From Dokdonella_A sp963834755 (lineage in GTDB: Bacteria; Pseudomonadota; Gammaproteobacteria; Xanthomonadales; Rhodanobacteraceae): DNA of 64,000 nucleotides. A program made the position numbers and the translations under genes. The number at the start of each line of letters is the position of its first letter. Position 1 is the stretch's first letter. The notes below the pieces were generated by a model. It ran no database searches and was not told where the DNA came from. It worked only from the letters and a program-made list of their open reading frames with translations. Positions 8,370-19,086 of the stretch are shown piece by piece. The stretch lies in contig CAWICQ010000012.1 in NCBI GenBank assembly GCA_963834755.1, positions 248,001 through 312,000 on the forward strand, read 5' to 3'.

Positions 8370-9791
8370 CTATTCGTCCTTCGGCGTCCACGCGTATTTC
8401 ACGGCGTAATCGAGCGTCGCCTTGCCGTTCGCCGGCACGGCGACTTCGAACTCGAGCGTATCCGGCGTCTGCTTGCTCGGCTTCTGGCTCGAGGACATCA
8501 GCGACCAGGCACGCCAACGGTTCGGATGCTCGCGCACGGTGACGGTGCGCGCCGTTTCGCCGCTGTTGGCGAGCGCGATGCGGAACCCTTCGTTCATTTC
8601 GTGCGCGGCCTTGTCGATGCTGAAAGCCGTGCGTTGGCGATTGGCGGAGAGGTCGAACGGATTGCCGAGCACGACTGTAACGTCGTGACCTTTCTGCGTG
8701 TCGCCGATACGCGATTCGCCGAGAAACTCGGTGTGGCCGTCGTGATCGCGCGTGAGCACGCGAAGATTGCCGGCCGGCAGATTTTCGGTCGTCGAAAAGC
8801 GCAGCTCGCTCTGGATCGGACCGCCGCCCATCGGCGCATCGCCCGGCGCGATCATCGGCTTCGGCGGAAACCACGCACCGCCGCTCTCGAAGATCCACAA
8901 ACGTCGGCAATCGAGCTCGCGTGACGCATACAACGGAACCTGCGTGACGCTCGCATCCGGCAGATCGAGCGTGCCGTCGATCGCGTAACTTCGATAGTCG
9001 CCGAGCGCGGATTGTTGCGGCAACGCTTCGGGCGCAGACGCCGCCATTGCCTTCGCCGCGTAGACGCGCGGTCCGCCCTGACGCGCAATGTTCGGTGAGC
9101 CGGCGACGAGTTTCAGCGTCGAGGAGGCGTAGTCGCGTCCGCTGCGATTCGCGATGCTCGCGAGCGCATCGAGCCGCATGCGGCACGCGCCGCCTTCGAG
9201 CAGCGACGCCGAATACGCGGCACGCCAGCCGAGGCCGGACGTCGGATAAGTCAGCGCCGCGGCGACATCGCCGGCTTTGCCGTCGGCGACGAGTTGCAGC
9301 GTGCTGCCGGGAAGGCCGCTGCCTTGCGTGAAACGCAGCGTGTCGTATTCGCGCACGTAGACGATCTGGCCCGATGCGTCGTCGCGCACCATGAGTGCGC
9401 CGTTGTCGAGGCCGAGCAATGTGCCCTGGAGTCCACCGGCGCGCAGCGAGATCGCGATCTTCTCGCCGCGATGCGCGGCGAGTGCGCCGCCTTCGCCGGT
9501 CGAGAGCACGCGCTGCGCGAGCACGCGCGAGCCGGCGCCGAGATCGATCGATACGGCTTCGGCATCGAGCGCGGCGGGCAGGCCGTCGATGATCAGCGTC
9601 TGACGTCCATCGACGATTTTCAGCGCGCGCGATTCGTGTACGACCGCGTAACCTTCGGTTAGCGGCGACGGCGCGTTTTCGAACAACGCATCGTTGCCGG
9701 CGCGATAGATCGTCAACGCGGGATTTTCTGCGGCGCCTGCACTAGCGGCGACCAGCGCGGTGATCACGGCGGAGAGGAAATGGCGATGCAT
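8370..9791 (-). CDS. Exported DUF4139 domain protein
   Basis: 473 residues from the ATG at 9791. A signal peptide (MHRHFLSAVITALVAASAGA) is followed by beta-rich sequence. The central GLGWRAAYSASLLEG and the C-terminal LPANGKATLDYAVKYAW are typical of DUF4139 proteins, large beta proteins of unknown function found in many Proteobacteria. The frame is open a further 97 codons upstream, but that part is Arg/Ser-rich and overlaps the divergent copper chaperone gene, so the signal peptide start is preferred. Its location would be periplasmic or outer-membrane associated. Confidence 0.8.
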   Translation of the reverse strand: MHRHFLSAVITALVAASAGAAENPALTIYRAGNDALFENAPSPLTEGYAVVHESRALKIVDGRQTLIIDGLPAALDAEAVSIDLGAGSRVLAQRVLSTGEGGALAAHRGEKIAISLRAGGLQGTLLGLDNGALMVRDDASGQIVYVREYDTLRFTQGSGLPGSTLQLVADGKAGDVAAALTYPTSGLGWRAAYSASLLEGGACRMRLDALASIANRSGRDYASSTLKLVAGSPNIARQGGPRVYAAKAMAASAPEALPQQSALGDYRSYAIDGTLDLPDASVTQVPLYASRELDCRRLWIFESGGAWFPPKPMIAPGDAPMGGGPIQSELRFSTTENLPAGNLRVLTRDHDGHTEFLGESRIGDTQKGHDVTVVLGNPFDLSANRQRTAFSIDKAAHEMNEGFRIALANSGETARTVTVREHPNRWRAWSLMSSSQKPSKQTPDTLEFEVAVPANGKATLDYAVKYAWTPKDE

Positions 9792-9895
9792 GAGCGCGAC
9801 TCCGATTCGTGCGGGACGGACGGCGCTATGATACGCGGCACGACGAACGCGGGAGAGGTCATCGATGTTGCGTATGCTGGGAGTGAGGAACGCTG

Positions 9896-10330
9896 TTGAC
9901 GGCGATGTTGCTGGTCGCGGCCGCAATCGCGCACGCCGAAGGAAAACTCGGCGTGTACGACGCCTGGATCCGCGCCGCGCCGCCGGATTCGCGTGTGATG
10001 GCCGGCTACGCGACGCTGAAGAACACCGGCGATGCGCCGATCGACATCCTGACCGTGCAGAGCGATGCATTCCGCCAGTCATCGATTCACGAGACGGTGG
10101 TCGAGCGCGGCATATCCAGGATGCGCGAGCTGCCGCGACTCGATCTCGACGCCGGCGCGACGATCGAGATGAAACCAGGCGGCCGTCACCTGATGCTGAG
10201 CGAACCGCGGCATCCGATCGTGGCGGGCGAAAAAGTCAACGTCGTCTTTCTGCTCGCCGACGGAACGCGCGTGGAGACGTATTTCGAAGTGGTAGCGCCG
10301 CCGGATACGTCGAGCGCCGGCGAGAAATAG
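9896..10330 (+). CDS. PCu(A)C family periplasmic copper chaperone
   Basis: 144 residues from a TTG codon. The mature part DAWIRAAPPDSRVMAGYATLKN...IHETVVERGISRM....LDLDAGATIEMKPGGRHLML contains the H(M)X10MX21HXM-type copper(I) ligands: His in SIHET, Met in SRMRE, and the His-Met pair in GGRHLML. These proteins carry Cu(I) to the Cu(A) site of cytochrome oxidase. The signal peptide is short and lacks a basic start. Upstream, the ATG at 9865 begins MLRMLGVRNA in another frame, and dropping one G near 9895 would join it to LTAMLLVAAAIAHA to give a normal leader. A small indel here is therefore possible. Confidence 0.8.
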   Translation: MTAMLLVAAAIAHAEGKLGVYDAWIRAAPPDSRVMAGYATLKNTGDAPIDILTVQSDAFRQSSIHETVVERGISRMRELPRLDLDAGATIEMKPGGRHLMLSEPRHPIVAGEKVNVVFLLADGTRVETYFEVVAPPDTSSAGEK

Positions 10331-10375
10331 GGTGGGCTTCAGCCCACCATCGGCGTCGGTGGGCTGAAGCCCACC
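10331..10375. repeat. Perfect 18-bp inverted repeat, probable terminator or REP
   Basis: GGTGGGCTTCAGCCCACC at 10331-10348 is followed after 9 bases by its exact reverse complement at 10358-10375, and each arm is itself nearly palindromic. It lies directly between the convergent copper chaperone and uvrA 3' ends. No U-tract follows, so it may be a repetitive extragenic palindrome more than a classic terminator. Confidence 0.8.
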
Positions 10376-10416
10376 CTCATGGCGAAATGGCGAATCCGTT
10401 TGCTCACGCCACGGCG

Positions 10417-13278
<2,862 letters not shown>

Positions 13279-13394
13279 GCGGCGAGAGAGATGGGGCAAT
13301 CGCCAACTATAACAACCGACGCCGACCATATGCTCCTGATCAAAAACGACCGGCGTCGTCCCCGCGAGCGCGGTCCTGAAGCTGAACGCTGCGT

Positions 13395-13495
13395 CCGTCG
13401 TCCCGGGCGAAAGCCGGATCCATGGGCGTCCTCCGCCGTCAGTCGATCGTCGACTTCCAAAGCAAATGGATTCCGGCTTTCGCCGGAATGACGGT
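13395..13495. repeat. MITE-like palindromic element with about 28-bp inverted ends
   Basis: The left end reads CGTCGTCCCGGGCGAAAGCC, then GGATCCAT. The right end, read on the other strand, is CGTCATTCCGGCGAAAGCC, then GGAATCCAT, so the two are imperfect inverted repeats bounding about 45 bases of unique DNA. The right end alone forms an ATTCCGGC/GCCGGAAT hairpin at 13470-13489. It lies between uvrA and the rplU promoter. Related ends occur at 18.9, 22.15, 41.6 and 49.9 kb. The remainder of 13279-13646 holds only the rplU promoter and leader. Confidence 0.75.
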
Positions 13496-13548
13496 CTTGG
13501 AGCGAATTGCGCCGAGGAAGCCGCGTAACCGGAAGCAATAACAAAGAC

Positions 13549-13578
13549 TTGCGAGGGCCTCAGGCCCTCCGCTAGAAT
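13549..13578 (+). promoter_or_regulatory. Sigma-70 promoter of rplU-rpmA
   Basis: TTGCGA at 13549-13554 and TAGAAT at 13573-13578 are separated by 18 bases. Transcription would start about 55-60 bases before the rplU start codon. A short GC hairpin GACGG-ACC-GCCGTC sits in the leader. Confidence 0.65.
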
Positions 13579-13646
13579 ACGCGGCTCGCTGACGGACCGC
13601 CGTCCGCGCAGGCTGTTTTCAGAATAACTACAGAGGCATGGCCATC

Positions 13647-14006
13647 ATGTACGCAGTGATCGTAACCGGCGGTAGGCAATACCGCGTGGCGCAGGGCGAA
13701 ACCGTCCGCGTCGACAAGCTGGCCGGCGATGTCGGCAGCGAAATCAAGCTGGATCAGGTGCTGCTGGTCGGCGAGGGCGAGGGCGTCACGCTCGGCGCTC
13801 CGCTGGTCGCCGGCGCGCTGGTCATGGCGAAGGTCGTTTCACACGGCCGCGCGGACAAGATCCGCATCGTCAAATTCCGCCGCCGCAAGCACCATCGCAA
13901 AGAGATGGGCCACCGGCAGCACTACACCGAAATAGAAATCGTCGGCATCACGGGTGCTTCGGACAAGAAGCGCGCGGCGAAAGCCGAAAAGACGGCCGAG
14001 GAGTAA
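13647..14006 (+). CDS. rplU: Ribosomal protein L21
   Basis: 119 residues. MYAVIVTGGRQYRVAQGETVRVDKL is the standard L21 start, and the basic RIVKFRRRKHHRKEMGHRQ region matches its rRNA-binding loop. An in-frame ATG 9 bases upstream exists, but the AGAGG ribosome binding site at 13632-13636 is only one base from it and 10 bases from 13647, so 13647 is preferred. L21 binds 23S rRNA in the large subunit. The C-terminal tail is Lys/Ala/Glu-rich. It is followed after 6 bases by rpmA, the usual two-gene operon. Confidence 0.97.
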   Translation: MYAVIVTGGRQYRVAQGETVRVDKLAGDVGSEIKLDQVLLVGEGEGVTLGAPLVAGALVMAKVVSHGRADKIRIVKFRRRKHHRKEMGHRQHYTEIEIVGITGASDKKRAAKAEKTAEE

Positions 14007-14012
14007 TACGTC

Positions 14013-14270
14013 ATGGCACATAAAAAGGCAGGCGGCTCCACCCGCAACGGCCGCGACTCGAACCCGAAGTACCTCGGCGTCAAGATCTATGGCGGCCAGG
14101 CGGTCGAGGCCGGCAACATCATCATTCGCCAGCGCGGCACGGTCTTCCATCCGGGCACCGGCGTCGGTCTCGGCCGCGACCACACGATCTTCGCGGTGGT
14201 CGACGGCAAGGTCGAGTTCAAGACCAAGGGTCCGAAGGCGCGCAAGACGGTCAGCGTGATTCCCGGTTGA
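14013..14270 (+). CDS. rpmA: Ribosomal protein L27
   Basis: 85 residues beginning MAHKKAGGSTRNGRDSNPKY, the conserved N-terminus that reaches the peptidyl transferase centre, followed by LGVKIYGGQAVEAGNIIIRQRGT. Length and sequence are normal for Proteobacteria, without the Firmicutes-type cleavable leader. It is cotranscribed with rplU and followed by a factor-independent terminator. Confidence 0.98.
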   Translation: MAHKKAGGSTRNGRDSNPKYLGVKIYGGQAVEAGNIIIRQRGTVFHPGTGVGLGRDHTIFAVVDGKVEFKTKGPKARKTVSVIPG

Positions 14271-14297
14271 ATTCTGCGGACCGCTTGAATGAATCGA

Positions 14298-14323
14298 AGG
14301 CCCCGCTTCCCGCGGGGCTTTTC
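14298..14323 (+). terminator. Rho-independent terminator after rpmA
   Basis: A 7-bp stem GCCCCGC/GCGGGGC with a 5-base loop is followed by TTTT, 28 bases after the rpmA stop. Confidence 0.85.
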
Positions 14324-14330
14324 GTTTGGA

Positions 14331-14500
14331 AGCCGGGATCGGGATTCGGGATTCGGAATGACGTCTCGAACGACATCCAGCCTTCGCCAGCGCGAAGCCC
14401 TTTACTTGCCTCATCGACCCTTTAGGCTTCCCCGAATCCCGAATCCCGAATCCCGAATCCCGAATCCCGAATCCCGAATCCCGAATCCCGAATCCCGAAC
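14331..14500. repeat. Heptamer element: inverted CGGGATT units and a 10-copy CCCGAAT array
   Basis: At 14331-14358 two to three GGGATTCG-type units run in one orientation. At 14431-14500 there are ten exact 7-base steps of CCCGAAT (the last is CCCGAAC) in the opposite orientation, with about 70 bases of ordinary sequence between. The array ends 6 bases before the obgE ATG and leaves no purine-rich ribosome binding site. Similar inverted pairs lie at 15.97-16.07 and 35.97-36.11 kb. Tract length should be unstable by slippage. Confidence 0.85.
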
Positions 14501-14506
14501 CTCCCA

Positions 14507-15541
14507 ATGAAATTCGTCGACGAAGCCACCATCCGCGTTCACGCCGGCAACGGCGGCAACGGCTGCGCAAGCTTCCGGCGTGAAAAGTTCATCCCGTTCG
14601 GCGGCCCGGACGGCGGCGACGGCGGCGCGGGCGGCAGCGTGTGGCTCATCGCCGACGAAGGCCTGAACACGCTGGTCGATTTTCGCCATCAGCGCGAGTA
14701 CCGCGCCAAGCGCGGCGAGAACGGCATGGGCCGGCAGATGTCGGGCAAGGGCGGCGAGGATCTTCTGATCCGCGTGCCGGTCGGCACGGTCGTGATCAAT
14801 GTGGACACCGACGAAGAGATCGGCGATCTCGCCGAAAACGGCGCGCGTCTTCTCGTTGCGCAAGGCGGTCACGGCGGCAAGGGCAACATCCATTTCAAGA
14901 GCTCGGTGAATCGCGCGCCGCGCAAGTCGACGCCCGGCAGCGCGGGCGAAGCGCGCGAGCTCAAACTCGAATTGAAAGTGCTGGCCGATGTCGGCCTGCT
15001 CGGTTTTCCGAACGCCGGCAAGTCGACGCTGATTCGTGCGGTGTCGGCCGCAACGCCGAAAGTCGCCGACTATCCGTTCACGACGCTGCAGCCGCACCTG
15101 GGCGTTGTGCGCATCGAGAGCGACAAGAGCTTCGTCATCGCCGATATTCCCGGCCTGATCGAAGGCGCCGCGGAAGGCGCCGGGCTCGGCATCCAGTTCC
15201 TCAAGCACATCGCCCGCACGCGACTCCTCCTGCACGTGGTCGATATCGCGCCGTTCGACGGCAGCGATCCGATCGAGCAGATCCGCGCAATCGAAGGCGA
15301 GCTCAAACGGTTCGATCCGAAGCTCCTTAAGCGGCCGCGCTGGCTCGTCTTCAACAAGGCGGATCTGGTAGCGCCGGAAGAACGCGAAAAAACCGCGAAA
15401 GCGATCGTGCGCAAGCTCAAATGGAAGCAGCCGTGGTATCTCGTGTCGGCGATCGCGCGCGAAGGAACCTGGCCGCTGTGCCTGGATATCCAGCGTTTCT
15501 TCGACGAGCAGAAGCGCGCGGCGGCCGAGGCGCTGGAGTGA
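14507..15541 (+). CDS. obgE: Obg family GTPase
   Basis: 344 residues. The Obg fold comes first (MKFVDEATIRVHAGNGGNGC with the glycine-rich GGPDGGDGGAGG loops), followed by the GTPase domain: G1 GFPNAGKST near residue 166, switch region FTTLQPHLGVV, G3 DIPGLIEGA, G4 FNKADL. Obg acts in 50S assembly and the stringent response. The start is fixed by the conserved MKFVDEA. The upstream region lacks a Shine-Dalgarno sequence because the heptamer array ends 6 bases before the ATG. It follows rpmA as in most Proteobacteria, but the terminator between suggests separate transcription. Confidence 0.97.
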   Translation: MKFVDEATIRVHAGNGGNGCASFRREKFIPFGGPDGGDGGAGGSVWLIADEGLNTLVDFRHQREYRAKRGENGMGRQMSGKGGEDLLIRVPVGTVVINVDTDEEIGDLAENGARLLVAQGGHGGKGNIHFKSSVNRAPRKSTPGSAGEARELKLELKVLADVGLLGFPNAGKSTLIRAVSAATPKVADYPFTTLQPHLGVVRIESDKSFVIADIPGLIEGAAEGAGLGIQFLKHIARTRLLLHVVDIAPFDGSDPIEQIRAIEGELKRFDPKLLKRPRWLVFNKADLVAPEEREKTAKAIVRKLKWKQPWYLVSAIAREGTWPLCLDIQRFFDEQKRAAAEALE

Positions 15542-15583
15542 TTGCGAATCGGCGCGCGTGGTGGCGGTCCGAAAAACGCCGAC

Positions 15584-15613
15584 AAAAAAGCCGGCTTTCG
15601 CCGGCTCTTTCGC
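15584..15613. terminator. Bidirectional terminator between obgE and rpsT
   Basis: AGCCGGC-TTTC-GCCGGCT hairpin flanked by AAAAAA on the left and CTTTCG on the right. Read on the minus strand it gives a stem followed by TTTTTT, a good terminator for rpsT; in the plus direction it is weaker. Confidence 0.85.
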
Positions 15614-15629
15614 CTCCATTCGCGTCGCG

Positions 15630-15893
15630 TCAGGCGAGCGAGCGGATGTGCGCAGTCAGGCGGCTCTTGTGACGCGCCGCCTTGTTCTTGTGGATGAGCC
15701 CGCGCGCGGCATGACGGTCCATGACCGGCACGGCGGCATTGTAGGCGGCTTCCGCGGCGGCCTTGTCCTTCGCTTCGATCGCCTTCACGACGCGCTTGAT
15801 GGCGGTACGCACCATCGAACGGGCGCTGGCGTTGCGCTGACGCGCTTTTTCGGACTGGCGCGCGCGCTTCTTCGCGGACTTGATATTGGCCAA
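15630..15893 (-). CDS. rpsT: Ribosomal protein S20
   Basis: 87 residues, MANIKSAKKRARQSEKARQRNAS, normal length and sequence for S20, which binds the 5' domain and helix 44 of 16S rRNA. The start codon is TTG (complement of 15891-15893), preceded by GGAG. E. coli rpsT also uses UUG, where the weak start is part of autogenous control, so the same may apply here. It is monocistronic, with its own promoter and terminator, and divergent from murJ. Confidence 0.97.
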   Translation of the reverse strand: MANIKSAKKRARQSEKARQRNASARSMVRTAIKRVVKAIEAKDKAAAEAAYNAAVPVMDRHAARGLIHKNKAARHKSRLTAHIRSLA

Positions 15894-15932
15894 GGCTTGA
15901 CTCCGGGGAAAGGGTTGGGAAAAAGACCCTTA

Positions 15933-15961
15933 ATTTTAGGGGACCGGCGCATTCGCGTCAA
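15933..15961 (-). promoter_or_regulatory. Sigma-70 promoter of rpsT
   Basis: On the minus strand TTGACG (15961-15956) and TAAAAT (15938-15933) are separated by exactly 17 bases, about 40 bases upstream of the TTG start codon. Confidence 0.8.
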
Positions 15962-15963
15962 TT

Positions 15964-16072
15964 CGATGGGAATCGGGATTCGGGAATCGGAATTCGGGAT
16001 AGAGGCCGCCGGATCTCATTGTGGGCGCGCGGGCTTCTACGAATCCCAATTCCCAAATCCCGATTCCCGGCG
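15964..16072. repeat. Heptamer-type inverted element between rpsT and murJ
   Basis: The left end carries GGGAATCGGGATTCGGGAAT and further GGAATTCGGGAT units. The right end carries CCCAATTCCCAAATCCCGAT, then TCCCGG, in the opposite orientation. About 40 bases lie between. The element separates the rpsT promoter from the murJ start region. Confidence 0.7.
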
Positions 16073-16093
16073 TCCCTCGCCAGGACACTGCGA

Positions 16094-17704
16094 ATGACCA
16101 CCCGCCCGAGCCTGTTCCGCTCGATGCTGACCTTCAGCGGCGGCACGTTCATATCGCGCGTGCTCGGCCTCGTGCGCGAGCAGGCGATCGCCTACGCATT
16201 TGGCGCGAACGCGGCGACGGATGCGTTCTGGGTCGCGTTCCGCATTCCGAATTTCCTGCGGCGCCTGTTCGCGGAGGGCTCGTTTTCGGTCGCGTTCGTG
16301 CCGGTGTTCACCGAGGTCAAGGAAAAACGCAGTCACGAGGATCTGAAGCAGCTCGTCGCGCGCACGGCCGGCACGCTCGGCGGCGTGCTGCTCATCGTCA
16401 CTGCGCTCGGCGTGATCGGCGCCGGCTGGGTCGCGCGCGGTTTCGCGCCGGGTTCGATCGATGAGCCGGCCAAGCTCGCGCTCGAAACCGATCTCCTGCG
16501 CATCACGTTTCCGTTCCTGCTGTTCGTATCGCTGACCGCGCTCGCTGGCGGCGTGCTCAACAGTTTCCACAAGTTCGGCTTGCCGGCGCTGACGCCGGTG
16601 ATTCTGAATCTCTGCATGATCGCCGGTGCGTTGTGGCTCGCGCCGCATCTGGACACGCCGATCATGGCGCTCGGCTATGCGATCTTTGCCGCCGGCATTC
16701 TGCAATTGCTGGTGCAGCTGCCGGCGCTGCGCGCGCTCGATCTGCTCACGATGCCACGCTGGGGCTGGAATCATCCGGACGTGCGCCGCATTCTCACGCT
16801 GATGGTGCCGACGCTGTTCGGCTCATCCATCGCGCAGATCAATCTTCTGCTCGACACGCTGATCGCATCGTTTCTGATTTCGGGTTCGCAAACCTGGCTG
16901 GCGCAGACCGACCGATTGCTCGAATTTCCGCTCGGCGTGTTCGGCGTTGCGCTCGGCACGGTGATCCTGCCGTCGTTGTCGCGGCATCATGTGTCGACCG
17001 ATCGCGAAGGTTTCGCCAAAGCACTCGACTGGGGTTTGCGTACGGCCCTTCTGATTTCGGTGCCGGCGATGCTCGCGCTCGTGCTGCTTGCAAAACCCAT
17101 TCTCGCGACACTGCTGCAGCACGGACGCTTCACCGCACACGATGTCGATATGGCCGCGCTGTCGCTGTCCGCGCTTTCGTTCGGCTTGCCGGCGTTCGCG
17201 CTGGTCAAGGTCGTTGCGCCGGCGTTTTATGCGCGTCAGGACACGAAGACGCCGGTGCGCGCCGGCGTGGTCGCGATGATCGCCAACATGGTGCTCAATA
17301 TCGTGTTCGTCGGTGCGCTGTTCGCGCTGTGGCGTGCGCCGGATCAGCTCGGCGATGGTTGGCTCGCCGGAATTGCGAAAGTGCCGGGGCTGCACATGGG
17401 CCTCGCACTCGCGAGTGCGCTTGCGAGTTATCTCAATCTTGCGCAGCTGTGGATTGGGCTGCGGCGGGATGGTGTCTATGTGAGTCAGCCCGGCTGGGCG
17501 GCGCATATGGTGCGCTTGAGCGTCTCGTGCGTGGCGATGGTTGCGGTGATCGCGGCGGGTCTGTGGATCTGGCCGGACTGGAGCGCATGGAACACGTGGT
17601 TGCGCGTCGAGCGGCTCTCGATATTGATCGCTGCCGCGGGCGGTGCGTTCGTGTTGGTGCTGTTCGCGTGCGGATTTCGCTTGCGCGAATTGCGGGCGCA
17701 CTGA
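16094..17704 (+). CDS. murJ: Lipid II flippase MurJ
   Basis: 536 residues of a polytopic membrane protein with about 14 hydrophobic segments. It begins with SMLTFSGGTFISRVLGLVREQAIAYAFG and the FRIPNFLRRLFAEGSFSVAFVPVF segment that defines the MurJ/MviN family. It flips lipid-linked peptidoglycan precursors across the inner membrane, and the transport-cavity arginines are in RIPNFLRRLF. The ATG at 16094 is chosen because the conserved N-terminus follows directly and AGGA lies 8 bases upstream; the open frame further up runs into the heptamer element. murJ next to rpsT and ribF is the common order in Gammaproteobacteria. Confidence 0.96.
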   Translation: MTTRPSLFRSMLTFSGGTFISRVLGLVREQAIAYAFGANAATDAFWVAFRIPNFLRRLFAEGSFSVAFVPVFTEVKEKRSHEDLKQLVARTAGTLGGVLLIVTALGVIGAGWVARGFAPGSIDEPAKLALETDLLRITFPFLLFVSLTALAGGVLNSFHKFGLPALTPVILNLCMIAGALWLAPHLDTPIMALGYAIFAAGILQLLVQLPALRALDLLTMPRWGWNHPDVRRILTLMVPTLFGSSIAQINLLLDTLIASFLISGSQTWLAQTDRLLEFPLGVFGVALGTVILPSLSRHHVSTDREGFAKALDWGLRTALLISVPAMLALVLLAKPILATLLQHGRFTAHDVDMAALSLSALSFGLPAFALVKVVAPAFYARQDTKTPVRAGVVAMIANMVLNIVFVGALFALWRAPDQLGDGWLAGIAKVPGLHMGLALASALASYLNLAQLWIGLRRDGVYVSQPGWAAHMVRLSVSCVAMVAVIAAGLWIWPDWSAWNTWLRVERLSILIAAAGGAFVLVLFACGFRLRELRAH

Positions 17705-17732
17705 GGTTGGGTGTGGGGTTGAACCACGCCTG

Positions 17733-17836
17733 CCCTCACCCTGGCCCTCTCCCCCAAATTGGAACGTTGCTCGGCTGGCGTGGCGACGCTAAACCTTCTC
17801 CCGCTTGCCGGAGAAGTTGCCTACGGCGGATGAGGG
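17733..17836. repeat. CCCTCACC...TGAGGG palindromic element
   Basis: It begins CCCTCACCCTGGCCCTCTCC and ends GGATGAGGG, with an internal CTTCTCCCGCTTGCCGGAGAA hairpin. This is the same family as the copies in ileS (20.02-20.13 kb), at 42.47 kb and at 44.44 kb. It occupies most of the murJ-ribF gap. Confidence 0.75.
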
Positions 17837-17905
17837 AACCCTTGCGAAACGTTCCCAACGATGTCCCCGAACCGCCTGCCGCAATGCAGCGGCTATACTC
17901 GGGTC

Positions 17906-19018
17906 ATGAGCCTGCTTTTCCGGGATACCGCGGGGCCGAGCCTGGCTCCGGGCGGTAGCGTTGTGTGCGTGGGCGCGTTCGATGGCGTGCACCTCGGTCA
18001 TCGCGCGTTGCTCGATCGCGTGATGGCGCGCGCGCGCGAACACAATCTTTCGGCGTGTGCGATCAGCTTCGAGCCGATTCCGCGCGAATTCTTCGCGCGC
18101 GGCGCGCCGGTGCCGAAACTCACGACGGCGCGCGAAAAGATCGAACGCATTCGCGGAGCCGGCATCGATCGGCTGTTGTTGCTGCGCTTCGACGCGCGCC
18201 TCGCCGGGATGGAGGCGGAAGACTTCGTTCGCCGGGTGCTCGTCGCGCGTTGCGGCGTGCGCGAAATCTGGACCGGCGCGGATTTCCGGTTCGGCCACCA
18301 GCGTCGCGGCGATGTCGCGATGCTGGAATGCCTTGGTGGCCAACACGGTTTCGCGGCCCGGATCCTTTCGGACATCGCCGTCGGCGGTGAGCGCGTCAGC
18401 AGCAGCGCGATCCGCGCGCATCTTGCTGCCGGCGAATTCGACACAGCGGCACGCCTTCTCGGTAGACCATTTTCGATCGGCGGTCATGTCGTGCGCGGCG
18501 AGCAACTCGGTCGCAAGCTTGGATATCCGACGGCGAATATCCGGCTCGGTCGGCGCGTATCGCCGGTCGGCGGCATCTTCGCGGTGCGCGTGCACGGAAT
18601 CGAAACAGAGGCCATGCCGGGCGTCGCCAGTCTCGGCATGCGGCCGATGATCAATGGCACCGAGCCGCTGCTCGAGGCCCATCTGTTCGACTTCGATGGC
18701 GATCTCTACGGTCGTCGCATCGACATCGAATTCGTGGCGAAATTGCGCGACGAGGCAAGGTTTGCCGATCTCGAAGCGATGGTGCGACAGATCGATCGCG
18801 ACGCTGCCGAGGCGCGTGCGATTCTGGCGCGCACGCCTAGCTCGGCAATTGCTGGCCCATTTCGTCATCCCCGCGAAAGCGGGGACCCAGCGCCTTCGCG
18901 TGTTGACAAAGGCACTGGATTACAGGCCGCTCCTGCGGCCTGCCCTTCGGGCCATTCGCCTGACGGCGAAGGTTCGCTCCAGCATTCTGCCTCCACAGTC
19001 CCGCTTTCGCGGGAATGA
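17906..19018 (+). CDS. ribF: Bifunctional riboflavin kinase/FAD synthetase with element-encoded C-terminal tail
   Basis: 370 residues. The FAD synthetase half has VCVGAFDGVHLGHRALL (nucleotidyl-transfer HxGH) and FRFGHQRRGD. The riboflavin kinase half has GRKLGYPTANI and the DFDGDLYGRRIDIEFVAKLRDE end. It makes FMN and FAD from riboflavin. The known family ends near residue 315. Residues 317-370 (FRHPRESGDPAPSR...) are the translation of a palindromic element, whose right end also provides the stop. The start MSLLF was taken over an upstream ATG 15 codons earlier, since family members begin close to this point. Confidence 0.93.
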   Translation: MSLLFRDTAGPSLAPGGSVVCVGAFDGVHLGHRALLDRVMARAREHNLSACAISFEPIPREFFARGAPVPKLTTAREKIERIRGAGIDRLLLLRFDARLAGMEAEDFVRRVLVARCGVREIWTGADFRFGHQRRGDVAMLECLGGQHGFAARILSDIAVGGERVSSSAIRAHLAAGEFDTAARLLGRPFSIGGHVVRGEQLGRKLGYPTANIRLGRRVSPVGGIFAVRVHGIETEAMPGVASLGMRPMINGTEPLLEAHLFDFDGDLYGRRIDIEFVAKLRDEARFADLEAMVRQIDRDAAEARAILARTPSSAIAGPFRHPRESGDPAPSRVDKGTGLQAAPAACPSGHSPDGEGSLQHSASTVPLSRE

Positions 19019-19022
19019 CGAG
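18862..19022. repeat. MITE-like element fused to the end of ribF
   Basis: The left end is TCGTCATCCCCGCGAAAGCG (then GGG) and the right end on the other strand is TCGTCATTCCCGCGAAAGCG, so the ends are near-identical inverted repeats of about 24 bases. The interior has stacked short hairpins such as GGCCGCTCCTGCGGCC and TTCGCCTGACGGCGAA. About 160 bases in all. The element is translated in the ribF frame to its right end. Confidence 0.85.
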
Positions 19023-19035
19023 ATTGATAATTTCT

Positions 19036-19077
19036 CCCGATTCCCGATTCCCGATTCCCGATTCCCGATTCCCGATT
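19036..19077. repeat. Six-copy CCCGATT heptamer array upstream of ileS
   Basis: Six exact tandem copies of CCCGATT, followed by CCGTGACTC and the ileS ATG at 19087. No ribosome binding site is left between the array and the start codon. Only one orientation is present here, right beside the ribF-tail element. Confidence 0.9.
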
Positions 19078-19086
19078 CCGTGACTC

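Noticed and set aside
14431..14500. Short regular repeats as a CRISPR array
   Set aside because: Units of 7 bases are directly tandem without spacers, and no cas gene is in the window.
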